From: Isoetes taiwanensis
Lineage: Eukaryota; Streptophyta; Lycopodiopsida; Isoetales; Isoetaceae
DNA: 64,000 nucleotides
Reading direction: 5' to 3'
Assembly (NCBI GenBank): GCA_021234155.1
Contig: JAJEKV010000032.1
Location: 7,660,736-7,724,735 of the forward strand
Shown: in pieces, positions 1-11,374 of the stretch
Layout: the number at the start of each line of letters is the position of its first letter
Numbering within the stretch: the first letter of the stretch is position 1
The notes under the pieces: generated by a model
Databases searched by the model: none
Told to the model about the DNA's origin: nothing
The model's input: only the letters and a program-made list of their open reading frames with translations
Translations under genes and position numbers: made by a program

Positions 1-641
1 ATCCTAGCAGCTTGTGTGCTGCGAAATCAAATGCATATGGAGAACATAATAAGAACATAATAGAAACTTTGAAGTTATGAGGGAGTTAAACTAATATACA
101 TGTTCAGATTTAGATTCTTCTGCGTAAGGTGAAATTTGAAAGACCTTAATTACATGATAAAATAGCAGCATATATTTAGGTTAAGAAATTCTATAAGACG
201 ACGTTGGTGTGCATAATGAGGCAACCATGCATGCATCATAAAGAAGGAGAAGAGGATGGATAGAGAAGCAAAAGAGGATTGATGAACTTGTTGCAGAATC
301 AGGTGTTAAACCAAAAAATATGGGCATGTTAATTTTTGTAAAACCCAAGCCTTTTACTCTTTGCCATGGTTGTGAATCATCATTACAGAATGAGAGATTA
401 TATCAAGAGCATTTAGTCTATCAAGAATGGGATATATTAAGGGTACGGCTCATGTTAGTCACAAATTAGATCAGAGGTCTGCAGAAACTGAGCCTCCAGA
501 AGACATGAAATTTTTTGCCAAGTTTGCCCATCCAATCAATGAAACAGGTTGCAAAAGCAAATATTCAACAGTGTTCTCGTAATAGTTTCCACCTCAAATT
601 AGAACAGACCAACCCAAATCAGAAAGCCTTAAAATTAACCA
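1..641. other. No gene seen
   Basis: AT-rich sequence without a supportable coding region or element boundary. It is matched by 27,815-28,455 with scattered single-base differences. Confidence 0.6.
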
Positions 642-1020
642 TGCAACTTCCCCACATAGCAACTCCATCACCACGGAAAGGCCCTCCGTCTGACTCGGAC
701 CACTTGTGATGAACAAGTGTCCGGGTGAAGGATACGGAGGTGTCATTCGCCCCACGCCTTCCATGGGAATCCTATATAGCAGAAGCGTACATACAAATTA
801 GCACCTAGCAACCATATACATAACAATATACAACCTCAAAGGGTGGTTCATCCATCATCAATGCAATCCTCAACATAATATCAATATATCATATGAAATG
901 CATCACAAAAGGGTCCTATCCTGAGCTCAGACTCCAAGGGGATCAACTGACAGTCAGGGCCTCCAGATAACAACAGACCGTATCACGACAATGACGTTGG
1001 CTAGCATAGAACAATGGCTA

Positions 1021-1028
1021 GGGTAGAC
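1021..1028. repeat. Left target-site duplication of hAT-like element
   Basis: GGGTAGAC directly before the CAGGG terminus. The partner is at 1,909-1,916. Confidence 0.75.
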
Positions 1029-1908
1029 CAGGGTGTTTTTTAGTGGTCCTGGTGGGCCAGTTGGCCATACATTCACATATTTCATAAAATAGTCGACCAT
1101 GCTGGAGTAGGATGCATTATCACCATGACCAAAGGATGGTGGCCAGTTCAAAACACCAATTTATTAAATTCACTCCATAAGTGGCCAATATGATATTTGC
1201 CAAATCTCCAAACCGCTAGGGCGTGGCCATTCCAAAATATTATGCGCATTAGCAACTTGTTGTGGTGGCCATTTAAACCATGGAGTAATTTTATATTTCT
1301 GGGGTTATGACCAGGCTCTATATTAGTCAAGTGTAGGGAAAGAATTTTGCCACTTGTAGGGCGCTAAATTCTTTTTGAGTTTAGCCCCAAAATTCTAAAG
1401 ACATTTTTAATATAATGGTAACATTTTCTTCGATTCAAATTTGTCTTGATTCGTTTTGAAATTTGCATCTTGAATTTGTTGTTCATCATCCAGCCCCAAT
1501 ATGTGTTCCAACTCAAATCACGGTTAGTTTCCATTTACCAAGTACTTGGAATATGGTTTTGGTGAGATCCATCCTACCAAATCCATTTGCAATTCTGTCT
1601 ACATTCAACATGTGTAACAGATCCAAATAATCTTATAATAATGTTAGAGGAGCATAGCATGTATTTATTTGTGACAACTGCATAAAGCATCATAAAAACT
1701 AGAGATCATCTTACTGATGTGGTTATCATCTTTACATGTTAGATGTATGGATGTGGCCAATTCAAATTTTTGGAAAAAAATTTAGTTTCATGATTTCCCC
1801 ATTTAAGTTACAACATCTTGATATAGCAAGTGGAAAGCCAAACTACGCTTAGCAGATTATCCAAGCTAAGTAGTGGCCAAATATATAGGGAGGTTAAAAA
1901 ATACCCTG
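1029..1908. mobile_element. hAT-like non-autonomous DNA transposon, copy 1
   Basis: An 880-bp insertion inside the LTR. The ends are inverted: CAGGGTGTTTTTT on the left and, read from the right, CAGGGTATTTTTT. It is flanked by an 8-bp duplication, GGGTAGAC on the left and GAGTAGAC on the right (one mismatch). The related LTRs at 17,145 and 45,410 carry the uninterrupted site, which proves the insertion. Seven TGGCCA motifs occur at 1,062, 1,140, 1,182, 1,224, 1,266, 1,754 and 1,874, resembling subterminal transposase-binding repeats. There is no transposase ORF. CAGGG termini plus 8-bp duplications are typical of hAT elements. Confidence 0.8.
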
Positions 1909-1916
1909 GAGTAGAC
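1909..1916. repeat. Right target-site duplication of hAT-like element
   Basis: GAGTAGAC, one base different from the left copy. The differing base sits in a CTGG context that is noisy between the two large copies. Confidence 0.7.
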
Positions 1917-2945
1917 CACTCCATCCGCCCCTCTTGTGCACACTTTGCAGATAGGCTGAAACATGCTATGGCGTGATTGTAGCATTTCGGAGACACAATA
2001 TCATGGATTCACCCTATGGGACTACTCTGGGTCACATCTCCCCAGTCCGATGAGGTAAGTTAGGGAGGAGTCCCTTCCCCGGCCACAATGGGTCCCGGGT
2101 GTGCTAGAGGATCGTGGCACTACAACGCCGATGCATCCGTACCCGCCTTAACCCCCTAAAATCCATAGGTTGGCTCACCATGGCTTTGTGATCCAGGAGG
2201 TATCAGACCCATACTCGGCCCACACTCAGTGACCGACTATAAGCCTAGCACACTGTAGGAGCCCCAGTAGCCATGCTCAGCAAGGCTCCACCCCCGCCTC
2301 ACCAAGGTGCCCATCATCTGGTGCTCAATCACAACATAACATCCACAGCCAGGTGGGCTCTTGTGCATAGGGATTCTAGCTAGGAGTATATCTACTATTA
2401 GATGGCCTTTAGGTCTCTACTCCAGTTAATCCATACTACACAGGAGGAACAAAAAAGGAAAAGCAACTATACATACATCATTTCATCCATAACTTGATCA
2501 GAGCATAAAATAGAGACTAACTACTCCTCTACTCATACGAGGGTTAATAGAAGATCAATCTATTTCGGAACAAACCGGTCTCTTGGCTTGATCTGTTATC
2601 CCTGAGGTTTTCCATAGTTAGCTGGTTGAACAGGTATGAACAAGCAACTGCTCCTTCTTCAACTCGAATTGGGGCAGAATTAAGCTGGAGAACCACTTGA
2701 ATACCTTCTAAATGGGTAAGTAGCCTGGGCCAATCGAGGTGATCCAGTGGCCTTTACCCCATGGGTCAATTTATTCCCATTACTACTAATTAGCTAGACA
2801 TTTAGTCACTAAATAATTTAATTAGCTAATACCTTAGCATAGCTAACTTAAACCCCTTTAGTTTACCCCACAATGGTCCCAAAATACCTATAGTGACGTG
2901 TCATGATATTTATACATATACCATGTAAATACGTGGAACGTCACA

Positions 2946-2958
2946 TTCTTTCCCCTTA
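2946..2958 (-). other. Polypurine tract next to 3' LTR, copy 1
   Basis: Minus strand TAAGGGGAAAGAA immediately precedes the TGTGACG start of the LTR. Just upstream, the minus strand reads a short pol-tail-like stretch (GTCGAGGACAGCATTTTC), as is common at the end of Ty3/gypsy pol. Confidence 0.65.
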
Positions 2959-4196
2959 GAAAATGCTGTCCTCGACATTGTGGTTAGGTGGTTAGATAAT
3001 CAAATTAAAAGGAAGCTAATATATTCAAACAAGTAGTACATAAGATACATAAAATGATCATAGACGATCATAATTCTCGACCGCAGTCCTTTACACAAGC
3101 TTAAAGACAATACAGATGCAATTACAAGGGGGCCCTCGGTGGACCATAGTGGTAAACAATATCACACTGACAGGAAAAGGAAAATAGTCATGAAAATAAG
3201 AAGCCGGGTGTCCCATAACAACCCCTACTAGCCTGCAGATTCAAGATACATCAGTACGTACTAAATAAGAGAAAGATTGTGGTTAAAGGGTCCACCTCCT
3301 CTTTAAAACAAGGAAAAACAAGGTGTTGCACACGGAGGGTTGCCCTTCATGGCCGGAGAGTGAAATGGCTTAAATCATAGTTCAAAGTCATGTTTAACTT
3401 AACTGTAGCATGTGGAAATCCATAACCCTGAACATTTGGAAATAAAATTCTCTGTAGCCAGACGAAGTATCTTTATCTTCCAAAATGCAGCTACAGAGTT
3501 TGGTAACCTGTAAAGTAAAGAACACGCGAATTTCAGAACTGAATACAATGATACAGAATAAAGCTTTGTTGTTAGGCACGCAGAAAGTATTCAACATAAA
3601 TCGAAACCTGTGGAGCTGCAAACACATTGAATATCTTATTGTTTGGCTGGGTCTTCTGGAGCATCTTCACCTGTAAAATATTAAGCAGATCAGGCTAAAA
3701 AGCTTTAGTCACACGCTTTTGCATTCTATTGTACAATTCAATGGATGCATTCCCCTGTTTCAAATTGTTATTTGCCATAATGACGACAGTGCATGTATAT
3801 ACTGTAGGTCTTGTAATTTTTCTTATACGCCTAGTTTGCTGCATCCAAGCTTGAATAATTGGCAAGCAATCTGACTAGATGGTCACCTAAAACTCCAATT
3901 CAATCAAGGGGATTATGAATCATGAGAGATTGCATGGCTTGGTACATCTTGCAAACAAAAACCCCTTTTTGCTGAGCTTTTCGCATCAAATGGTAAAAAA
4001 CGACCATTCTTTTTACTTCTCTGCACATCAAGACAAATGGGTGCATCCCTTTTTAGATTCTGGTGGCCAAAACGCATGAACTCGACCCATTTTTAAAGCT
4101 TTTCTGTTTGCAAGACTCGCCTCTAGTTTTAGCGTACCCAAAGTAATGTGCAATCAGAGAAGATCAGTAATGTAAAAATCGAAGAAGGAAATGGGC
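2959..4196. other. No gene seen
   Basis: Mixed AT-rich sequence. Short ORFs on both strands overlap each other and have no recognisable domain. Copy 2 (30,775-32,250) carries an additional insertion here. Confidence 0.5.
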
Positions 4197-4660
4197 TTAG
4201 TTGCTGCAAAAGCTGAAGAGAACAAATTGAAAAATGACGAATATAAAAATTGGCTGTATGGTTTGGGGCTGGGTTGGTCGGAAGCTATGCCAACAGCTTG
4301 AGCAGCTAGGCGCTCTTTTTATCTGGTTGTTGGAACCCAATTGCTTTGGACATGGCACCCAATCCTTCTCTGCTAGACTTCCACATTCTCTGCAGGTCGA
4401 TGCTCCAGCAAAGGCCCCATATTCTAGACCAAATCCACGACCCAATCCTTTGGTTTATTCCGTTCCTACTCCATTATTTCCGAAAGAATTGAAGAGAAGG
4501 GCACCGGAATGGATGTAACAACTGGTTAGCCGGTTTCCAAAGTGGCTACCCAACAACAGCGGCCACTGCCAGTTTACACCCGATAGGAAGTTTGGAGCAG
4601 TGATTGGCATAATACTGGAATATACCTGGAATATGCCATAAACCCACATGGATCAGGGCT
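4197..4660 (-). pseudogene. Lectin-receptor-like N-terminal remnant, copy 1
   Basis: One minus-strand frame runs from a Met near 4,649 (MWVYGIF...) through VNWQWPLLLGSHFGN to a stop at about 4,452-4,454, and continues in the same frame with GRGFGLEYGAFAGASTCRE to 4,197. About 130 bp around its start (4,560-4,690) resembles the leader of the lectin ORF at 9,020-9,150, including the MPITAPNFL/MLVTAQNLL start region. The GFGxEYGAF...C pattern recalls the segment before the bulb-lectin domain in EP1/SD2-type receptors. The relation is suggestive, not proven. The in-frame stop and short length point to a pseudogene. Confidence 0.35.
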
Positions 4661-5112
4661 TGCCCCTCTAGGGGCAACCCAAAAAAAATGTTAGCTACTA
4701 ATAGAATATGTAAGGCACACCAAAACGCTTAAGGTTGTACTTGTTTGGAAAATTCTAGGTATTGACTACATTTCTTGTCTCTTTAGAAAACAATAGTTAG
4801 GCCATAAAGTTTGCTAAAGGTTTGAAACAATGGTTGGGCCTGCAATGTTTTTTTTTTGGCACACTCCTACCAGACCATTCTGTGCCCAATGGCAATAAAG
4901 TTTGCAATGTCTCTTTTGGAATGGGGATAAAATTAAAAAACAAAGCCAATGGTTAGTGTTAGGAGTTGTTTTGATCTAATCAGGAGCAATATCCTTTTAT
5001 GCTTCTTTACACACAACACGATTGATAGAGAAATGCTTAGACATGGAACTGCTTAATGTGGTATGCAAATTTGTCCATGTTCTGATACTCCAAAAAGAGG
5101 GTCATTTTTTAC

Positions 5113-5270
5113 TTTACATAAAAGTCAAGGCGGCGACATTTTGTCCTTTTTTAGCCAAGATTTAAACATGTAATAGTTCTATTCTCGATCACCTGAAAAC
5201 CGGGTGTTTTTATTGCCAGAAAAAACAGTCGGGCGGGCTAAAATGTCGCCGTCCTTGACTTTTATGTAAA
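5113..5270. repeat. Foldback element (inverted repeat), copy 1
   Basis: Arms at 5,113-5,142 and 5,240-5,270 are reverse complements over about 30 bp with one extra base (ACATAAAAGTCAAGG then CGGCGACATTTT). They enclose a loop of about 97 bases, and an A-run follows the right arm. It could be a small MITE or a hairpin-transcript locus. The copy 2 equivalent (33,204-33,363) has damaged arms. Confidence 0.65.
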
Positions 5271-5672
5271 AAAAAAAAAGGTCGGAGCTCGTTGTTTCGT
5301 TGTGAAACAGTCTGATGAGCCGCATAGACATGACAAAAAGAGAGGTGTAAGATGTGTACAAATTGATTGATAGAATATTTAAAATCCTGATTGATAAGAC
5401 ATTTTTTATATCGTCCATCTTATTAATAAGGAATGCAGGGCTGGCACAAACGTTCCAAGGCACAAAAAAGGGTCTTGCAAATATAATCAAACTGTCCATT
5501 CCAACATGCATGCCCACAGATAGGGGACGATTTTTGAATGCCGTTCAGTGTTGGCATCACAGGCTGTTTCATGCTTGACAGCCACAATGGAATTCATCAG
5601 TATTCACGAAAACAGACATCAAAAATATAGTTCAAATATTCTTCATCTTTCTTCTGCACTTGTTTGAAGAAG

Positions 5673-7798
5673 TCACATGAACATCCATAAAAATATAAGT
5701 ACCAGCTTCAAGTGTGGAATTTCCAGACCAGATTCACTGCCTTCACTAACATACCTTATCTGATGACTCAAAAAGTTTCTGTCGCATTGATGTCTTTCCA
5801 TGGCTTTTATTTCAAAACAATTTTTATCCTCTAATTCCGCTATACAATTTTGACAATATCTCAAATCTGCTAACTGCACCTACTTGGGTTTGTACTCCAA
5901 AAAGCCAAATAGCTTCTGCACCCAAATAGATTCTGCACCGTCAGCAGCAGGTAGGGCAATCTTTTGTACATGGAACATTCCTAGAACTCTATCAATGCAC
6001 TGCAACAATGCTTGACGATATCCCTGCATGTAAAAGACCTTCAATAATGAAGGCAAAAGGAAACCAGAAAAACTTGGTGACCACGAGGAGAAAATATACC
6101 AAGCCTTCACAATCCTTGCTAGTTGCTACGAGTGGCATTTCTGACAACGGCTGCCCAAAGATACACAACGCTGCTGTTGATACTACGATATAACTGGGAT
6201 GCATAAGAATGACATAACAGTTAGCATCGATATTTTCATTCAAGTGTTCTAGACAAAACAAGCATTTTCTTACTTGTGTTTCAGCACAATACGATACATT
6301 CCACCAAACTCCTGTTCTCTTATACACTGACTGCATTTTCCATACAAAATGATTTAAAAAGGCAGTCCTGACCCAATCCAATTGAATGGTTTCAATCATG
6401 GCAATTAAAAAAATGCCACCTTTGAACCATCAGCGGGATTAAATCTTGGCCTGATAGACCATCAACAATAAGGGAAAAATGTTCATGCCACAATAAAATT
6501 TGAGTGTATGAGTAAGATGCTCAAAACTTGAGAAAGCATCATAGAACAATCATCGTCAGCTTGTTTCTCATGCAGAATCTGCCATGAAAATTTGAGATCG
6601 TTGTGCTCTCTCCAAAACTTCTGTAGCAATACTCCCAGGAAGGGGTTATTCCCCACCTAGTACTAGAAGCTTCAAAACATTGCGTATATGACTACATTCT
6701 TTTCCAGAAAACCATTCCTCCTCTGAAAGCTTCTGGAAATTGATATATTATACACAAATTAGAATTTTTAGCTGTTAGAATAGCCAATGTAAAGATGCTA
6801 AGATTCATATGCAAAAATTGTCTTCAAAAATAAAATTGAAGGAAATTGTTTATTATCAAAGAGCACATTAGCAGTGTTCCAAATACACAATTAAGGTCAT
6901 CCTTTCCTCATCTCCAAATCAGCTAAGCCATGTTCCTTTAGACAACCCACGTGGAACTCCCTTTCACACTGAAAACATTTCCCCAGGTAAGTTGGTCGAT
7001 CAACACATTTGCATCACATGAGCTCGAATTTAAATAGGACTTCACCTGATCACAGAGCATGATGTTTCAAACTCCAAATCCGGACCTGATAAGATCTCCA
7101 GATTTGCGGGGACATAAAGGTATCAGAATTGACCATTATATGATATTAGAACCTACTTCAAGGCCACAAATGGAAAAAGCGTAGGACATGCACGCTCGTT
7201 AAAAACAAAAAAGTACGGTGGCTGATATATAATGTTATGCATTTAACAAGAACTAGCCAGACAACTGTATACCTATCAACACACTATCCTCCTCAAAACA
7301 TCTTCAAACATTTGCTCCATCAACAAGAACAGAAAATGTAAAAATGCGTTCATAAAATACCTGCAAAGCACACAGCCACCGAGGTTGGCTTCTTCTGCCT
7401 TCACAACCTGCTTGCATTGTCCCCGCAAACGGTTGTCCAGTGCAGTTCTGCCCAACCTGGTTGGTAAACATGTAGAAAATCTTCTGCTCGAAGTAGATAA
7501 TCTACATTGCGAGCAAAACCAATCACCTACAGCTACCACATGCAATCCAACAACCCTGGAAATAAAAAAGACAAATGATCAAGTGCCAAACTTCAGGTGT
7601 TGATGGTGAAAACCTGGAAAGCAATATTTTGGCAGGCCTAGATCCCATTGCTGGCTCACCTATATGATAAGCACCAGGGCATCCATCACAAAGTACAAGT
7701 TTCGCACCGTCACCACATATTTGACAATAATCCACATTGTCCACGGGCTCCAAGGGTCTCTGATGTCTTCCCAAGCTATTTTCTAAGGGATTATACAT
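5673..7798 (-). pseudogene. IDM1-like PHD-finger/GNAT acetyltransferase gene, degraded, copy 1
   Basis: Minus-strand exons follow the order of plant IDM1-type proteins. 7,660-7,782: PHD1 first half (YCQICGDG...CDGCPGAYHI). 7,361-7,555: GDWFCSQC, then GGCVLCR at a GT donor. About 7,046-7,112: SGFGV*NIMLCDQ. About 6,890-6,968: CEREFHVGCLKEHG, completing PHD2. About 6,480-6,660: the helical linker. 6,274-6,338: REQEFGGMYRIVLKH. 6,100-6,193: AALCIFG...EMPLVATSKD. 5,880-6,023: GYRQALLQCIDRVLG and LPAADGAESIW, the GNAT core. The last two introns have GT-AG ends and join in frame. Lesions: TGA in PHD2 (CGA to TGA), unmatched phase after PHD1 exon 1, stops after the PHD2 exon, and TAG at 5,880-5,882 with the frame open to 5,673. 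The N-terminal part is missing. In Arabidopsis, IDM1 acetylates H3 and promotes active DNA demethylation; that role is only inferred for the family. Confidence 0.8.
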
Positions 7799-8070
7799 GA
7801 TACCAAACAGTAATTAGAAAAATGACATGATCTAGCTGTGCATGCACTAATCTGCACAGGATCAACTTGGTTGAATGTTGTTTCTTGTCCGTCAGAGGAG
7901 TGTATTCGCAGTGTTTGATTTCAGCCTTTCTCTTGCTGCAATTACATCTGTAACAGCCTAAACAATGCAAATTCGGCATCGTTATGTAGCTCTACGATGT
8001 AAGCTACATGGATGTTACCATTGCAACAAAAAAGCATTGTAGGTTCACTGTTTTCTACAAAAACTTGTCT

Positions 8071-9067
8071 CTACTTGATTATGAGCACTTCAGCCCATTG
8101 CTTCCTTGCTTTCACACGGGATACCTTATGATAAAAAGAGTAGTTATTAGGCAAATAATCTATCCCCTGTAATGTAGCAGTCAACGAGTTGCTCTTACAA
8201 TCCCCAGTGTATGCTTTGGATTTTAGTTTGCAACCAGCATCAGGATTTGAACTAACTGAAGCTTCAAAATAAGTATCATTCGGACAACTGCATGTCTTTG
8301 TTGTTACATGCATTCATATGAACTACGAATTTTGTAAGCAAACCACGTTTTTGAAATTGGTCTTTGGAAATTACCCATCTGGTAGCAGTGATTTGACCAT
8401 CATCTTCCAACTTCGTGATAGTAGAATAAGAGAAATCATTTGAACTCTTTAGCTGCAAAATACTCTCTACCACAAGATCTGAAGTATTGGTACAATTTTT
8501 GGTACTAAACTTCAGAAACTCACTAACCTTACTCACATCAGACCTCAACTGAAGAACAAGATTACTGTCATCACAACAGAAGGTAAGAAAAACTGAAGAT
8601 TTCAAATTATCATTCCGTGTCCATTCTTTGGAAATCAAACTTGACTTATAAACCAAGCTCTCTTCGAAAACCAAGCTATAATTACCACTGGAAAGATGTA
8701 TACCATGTTTAATCGCAAAGGTACAAACCAAGGTATCAGTTGGGCTATCAAAGGTCATCCATATCTTGTTGTCTTTATTTCCTGTGTTATTGACAAGAAC
8801 AATATTACCACGTTCACTAACCTGCACAAAATTAACACCTCTGTTTGTGGTATACGTTTGCCACACAATTTCGCCTCCATCTTTAAGAAGCATATTCCCA
8901 TCTATAAATTCAAGTTCTGCACCATAGCCAACTGACCTGGTCTGATTTGCTTCCCAAATAACCTGTGCGGAATACGAGTCTCCTTCTGTGGGATCATAAG
9001 CAATAACTGAGTTACCAGGTGACCGCCAGTTTACAGGAAATAGGAGGTTTTGAGCAGTCACCAGCAT
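8071..9067 (-). pseudogene. G-type lectin receptor ectodomain, disrupted, copy 1
   Basis: Nearly identical to the 330-codon ORF at 36,335-37,327, but split near 8,276-8,330. There the EGF-like cysteine segment is replaced by a run of CAG/CTG-centred mismatches that shifts the frame. The 5' part (8,276-9,067) contains the whole bulb-lectin domain, and the 3' part (8,071-8,313) ends with the same VKARKQWAEVLIIK tail. The break may be a consensus error and not a mutation. No kinase or membrane segment follows. Confidence 0.75.
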
Positions 9068-9130
9068 ATCCTAGGGATATTCTAGGATATACCTAGGATA
9101 TGCCAAAAGCCCACATAAACAAGGTTTGCC

Positions 9131-9826
9131 CCCTAGGGCAACCCAAAAAAAAGAAAGAAACGGGGTATTCTATCATGCTTAGGGCTTGCTATTCGTCGTG
9201 ACGTAAGGAATGACATCATTCCCATTATAACCATAGACGAATGCGTCCTATCATGCCTAAATGGTCATTGCCAAAACTAGGATGCATCTAGTCCCAACCC
9301 CTGCATGATCCTTGCCAGATCGAACTCTCATCTACTTACTATCGAAGTTGGAGTAGATAGCATCGTGGATGGTCCGACCCTGACACTCTTGCATAAAGGC
9401 TAGGTATGCCTTGTCAAGATCTGCTTTAAGGACCCATGCTTGGAAAAATTCTGATGCAAGTAGCAAATTGCATGAATAGAGAGAGAAAATTGGAAGGATT
9501 GGTAGTTGTACTGTGTGTAAATGTTATTATGCACATGTTGTCTTCTTTAGAAAGGTACTTGAGGTATTGAGTGGGATTCTGTTGAGTTTCTGGTGAAGTA
9601 AGATCCCTTGTCTCTAAGGCCATAACTTTTCATAGAAAGATCGGATGGAGGTGATTTTTGCACCTTTGCGAAGAGGACATTTGAATTGACTAGAATCCCC
9701 TTAGAAGCTCCATCACAAAGCAATTCAGAAAAAAGATTTTTGGGTTTCTCGAGGTGGGGTGTTGACCGGGAAACGGGTGCTCCAACTCAAAAACCCCCTT
9801 ATTGCCGCATACGGTCGCACCTGCCG

Positions 9827-9869
<43 letters not shown>

Positions 9870-10036
9870 CCGAATACAAGGGATTTAGCCTTTCTTTTAG
9901 GGTAAATTTCTCTTTCCAACCCCTTTATATCTTTTTCTGCCTCCTACAGTTGCCATAGACACTGAATTTGAGCTGCTTCTGCCATAGCCAAATTCTCGCC
10001 CTAATACCTCAGCGTGTCTTTTCTCTCTCTCCCTAA
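9131..10036. other. Unidentified region with coding-like minus-strand fragment, copy 1
   Basis: A minus-strand frame at about 9,330-9,460 reads EFFQAWVLKADLDKAYLAF and then a stop. I do not recognise it. Part of 9,165-9,320 resembles 58,205-58,440, the tail of the gypsy element there, so this may be degraded retroelement sequence. It includes the A-run at 9,831-9,867. Confidence 0.35.
9831..9867. repeat. Poly-A tract (37 A), copy 1
   Basis: Uninterrupted A-run. It may be the tail of a retroposed plus-strand sequence. The copy 2 tract is 27 A long. Confidence 0.9.
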
Positions 10037-10039
10037 GCC

Positions 10040-10640
10040 ATGGCTCGGACCATGCAAGCCCAGTCTTATGAAATGCTTAACATCACCCAGTTCTTTGCTA
10101 TACTCGTAAGCAACCTTGCCAAGAACCCTCGGAAGGTCGAGCTCCTTCTAACCAACCGGGTCCAAAGATTTCCTTGTGGGATGAAGGATGCCTTATTCTG
10201 TCTTCCATGTGATAGAAAGGTTTTTGCTTAAACTCAACACTGCCGGTGAAGCATAAACCCTTGTAGGGCAGCCACATCAAGTTCTGATCCTCATCAAATA
10301 CAGTCCCGGGGAGTCAGAGACCATTACTAATGAGGAAGCCGCAAGGGTGGAAGCCCAGAAAGTTATGACCTAGCCATAGGGGCAGATGCACAAGAGTTGG
10401 CCAATGGAGATCCAAACCGATAGGGGTGCCCAAGATATCTATTTGGGAAACGGGAGGCTATCATTGAAAGATGCCCCCACTTTGCCCCTTGTACTATTAT
10501 ATGGCGATGAGGCTAGCGAAGTTTTCTATGGGATAATTTCCCGATTATATCATACGGATCTCCAGGACTATAGAACTAGAAATGGCAACTATGCCTCGAT
10601 AGATAAATCATCGAGATGCATAGGAGAGTTGAAGTCTGCC
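10040..10640 (+). other. Unidentified coding-like remnant, copy 1
   Basis: Starts with ATGGCTCGGACC after a CT-rich, 5'-UTR-like leader. The frame reads ITQFFAILVSNLAKNPRKVELL and is broken several times, mostly at CAG/CTG-type differences from copy 2. No family recognised; a retroelement gag is possible. Confidence 0.25.
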
Positions 10641-10844
10641 TAGTCCTAGAGAAACATGCCCGAGGGGAGGCGGAATGAGCAATTGAGAACCAAGCTGCGA
10701 GCAGCCCAGGCCGACTGAGCCCGTGACCAACTTGAGCCACGTCTGCATTAGATGGCGGCTTAAAAGTACTGCGACACAAGTTGGGCCAGAACTATAAGAA
10801 CGTCTCAAGCTGTGGGCGGGGGTGGACAAGGCCACATCACACAA

Positions 10845-11192
10845 ATCGACGCCAAGAACGGGTCAATCGCGGGTAGACCCTTCCTAAACCCCTTTGGCTA
10901 AGAAGAAAACCTCATAGGTGGAGACCGGCATAGTAACTTTGTGGGAGATTCAAAAAGTACGTAAGTCCACCGGGAGCTCCCGCTGCATAGTTACCATTTA
11001 ATGATCGGGTTCAAGAGATTGCCGACTGACCTTAGATTCTAGACCCATGCCATCCTTGCCTTATAAGAGGCCATGAAGCACTATCTGGTGGCTCTTTTTG
11101 GTGATGCCAACCTTTGTTCTATTCATGCTAAGTGTGTTACCATCATGCCAAAGGATTTGCACCTCGCCTGACGGATTAGAGGGGATCACTGA
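10845..11192 (+). pseudogene. Histone H3 retropseudogene, copy 1
   Basis: Same H3-derived sequence as 39,085-39,446 in copy 2, with many CAG/CTG-type mismatches in the N-terminal half (10,845-11,020). The C-terminal half, with stop codons replacing Gln, Gln and Arg, is identical to copy 2. The 3' UTR, AATAAA (11,347-11,352) and an A-run (11,363-11,374) follow. See the copy 2 entry for the residue evidence. Confidence 0.8.
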
Positions 11193-11362
11193 TAGTATCA
11201 ACATCACACTTGTTTTATATCTTCATCTTATTATATATTTGTTTTCTTATGAATGTAAATCTTCATATTTTGTGTATATTGTATTGGCGTCATGTAAATT
11301 GACCTATTTGTTCAAAGTAAAGGGAATAGAGGAGAAGTACGAAATGAATAAATAGAATAATT

Positions 11363-11374
11363 AAAAAAAAAAAA
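11363..11374 (+). other. Poly-A tail of H3 retropseudogene, copy 1
   Basis: A12 starts 11 bases after AATAAA and is followed by (ATA)n-like sequence. It is the expected end of a retroposed, polyadenylated mRNA. Confidence 0.7.

Larger units (their letters stand above)
642..2945 (-). mobile_element. LTR of a Ty3/gypsy element (family a), copy 1, with nested hAT-like insertion
   Basis: On the minus strand the LTR begins TGTGACGTTCC at 2,945, directly after a purine-rich tract, which marks it as a 3' LTR. The other end is placed at a TG (642) by comparison with the related LTR at 17,145-18,532; this end is uncertain. Without the nested 880-bp element the LTR is about 1.4 kb. It is recognisably related (about 85% by eye in conserved stretches) to the LTRs at 17,145 and 45,410 and more distantly to the one at 56,669. 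No internal pol sequence remains next to it beyond the first tens of bases. Confidence 0.7.

Noticed and set aside
1148-1330. 60-codon ORF inside the hAT-like element
   Set aside because: It is conserved in both copies only because the element is duplicated; it has no transposase similarity and spans TGGCCA motif repeats.
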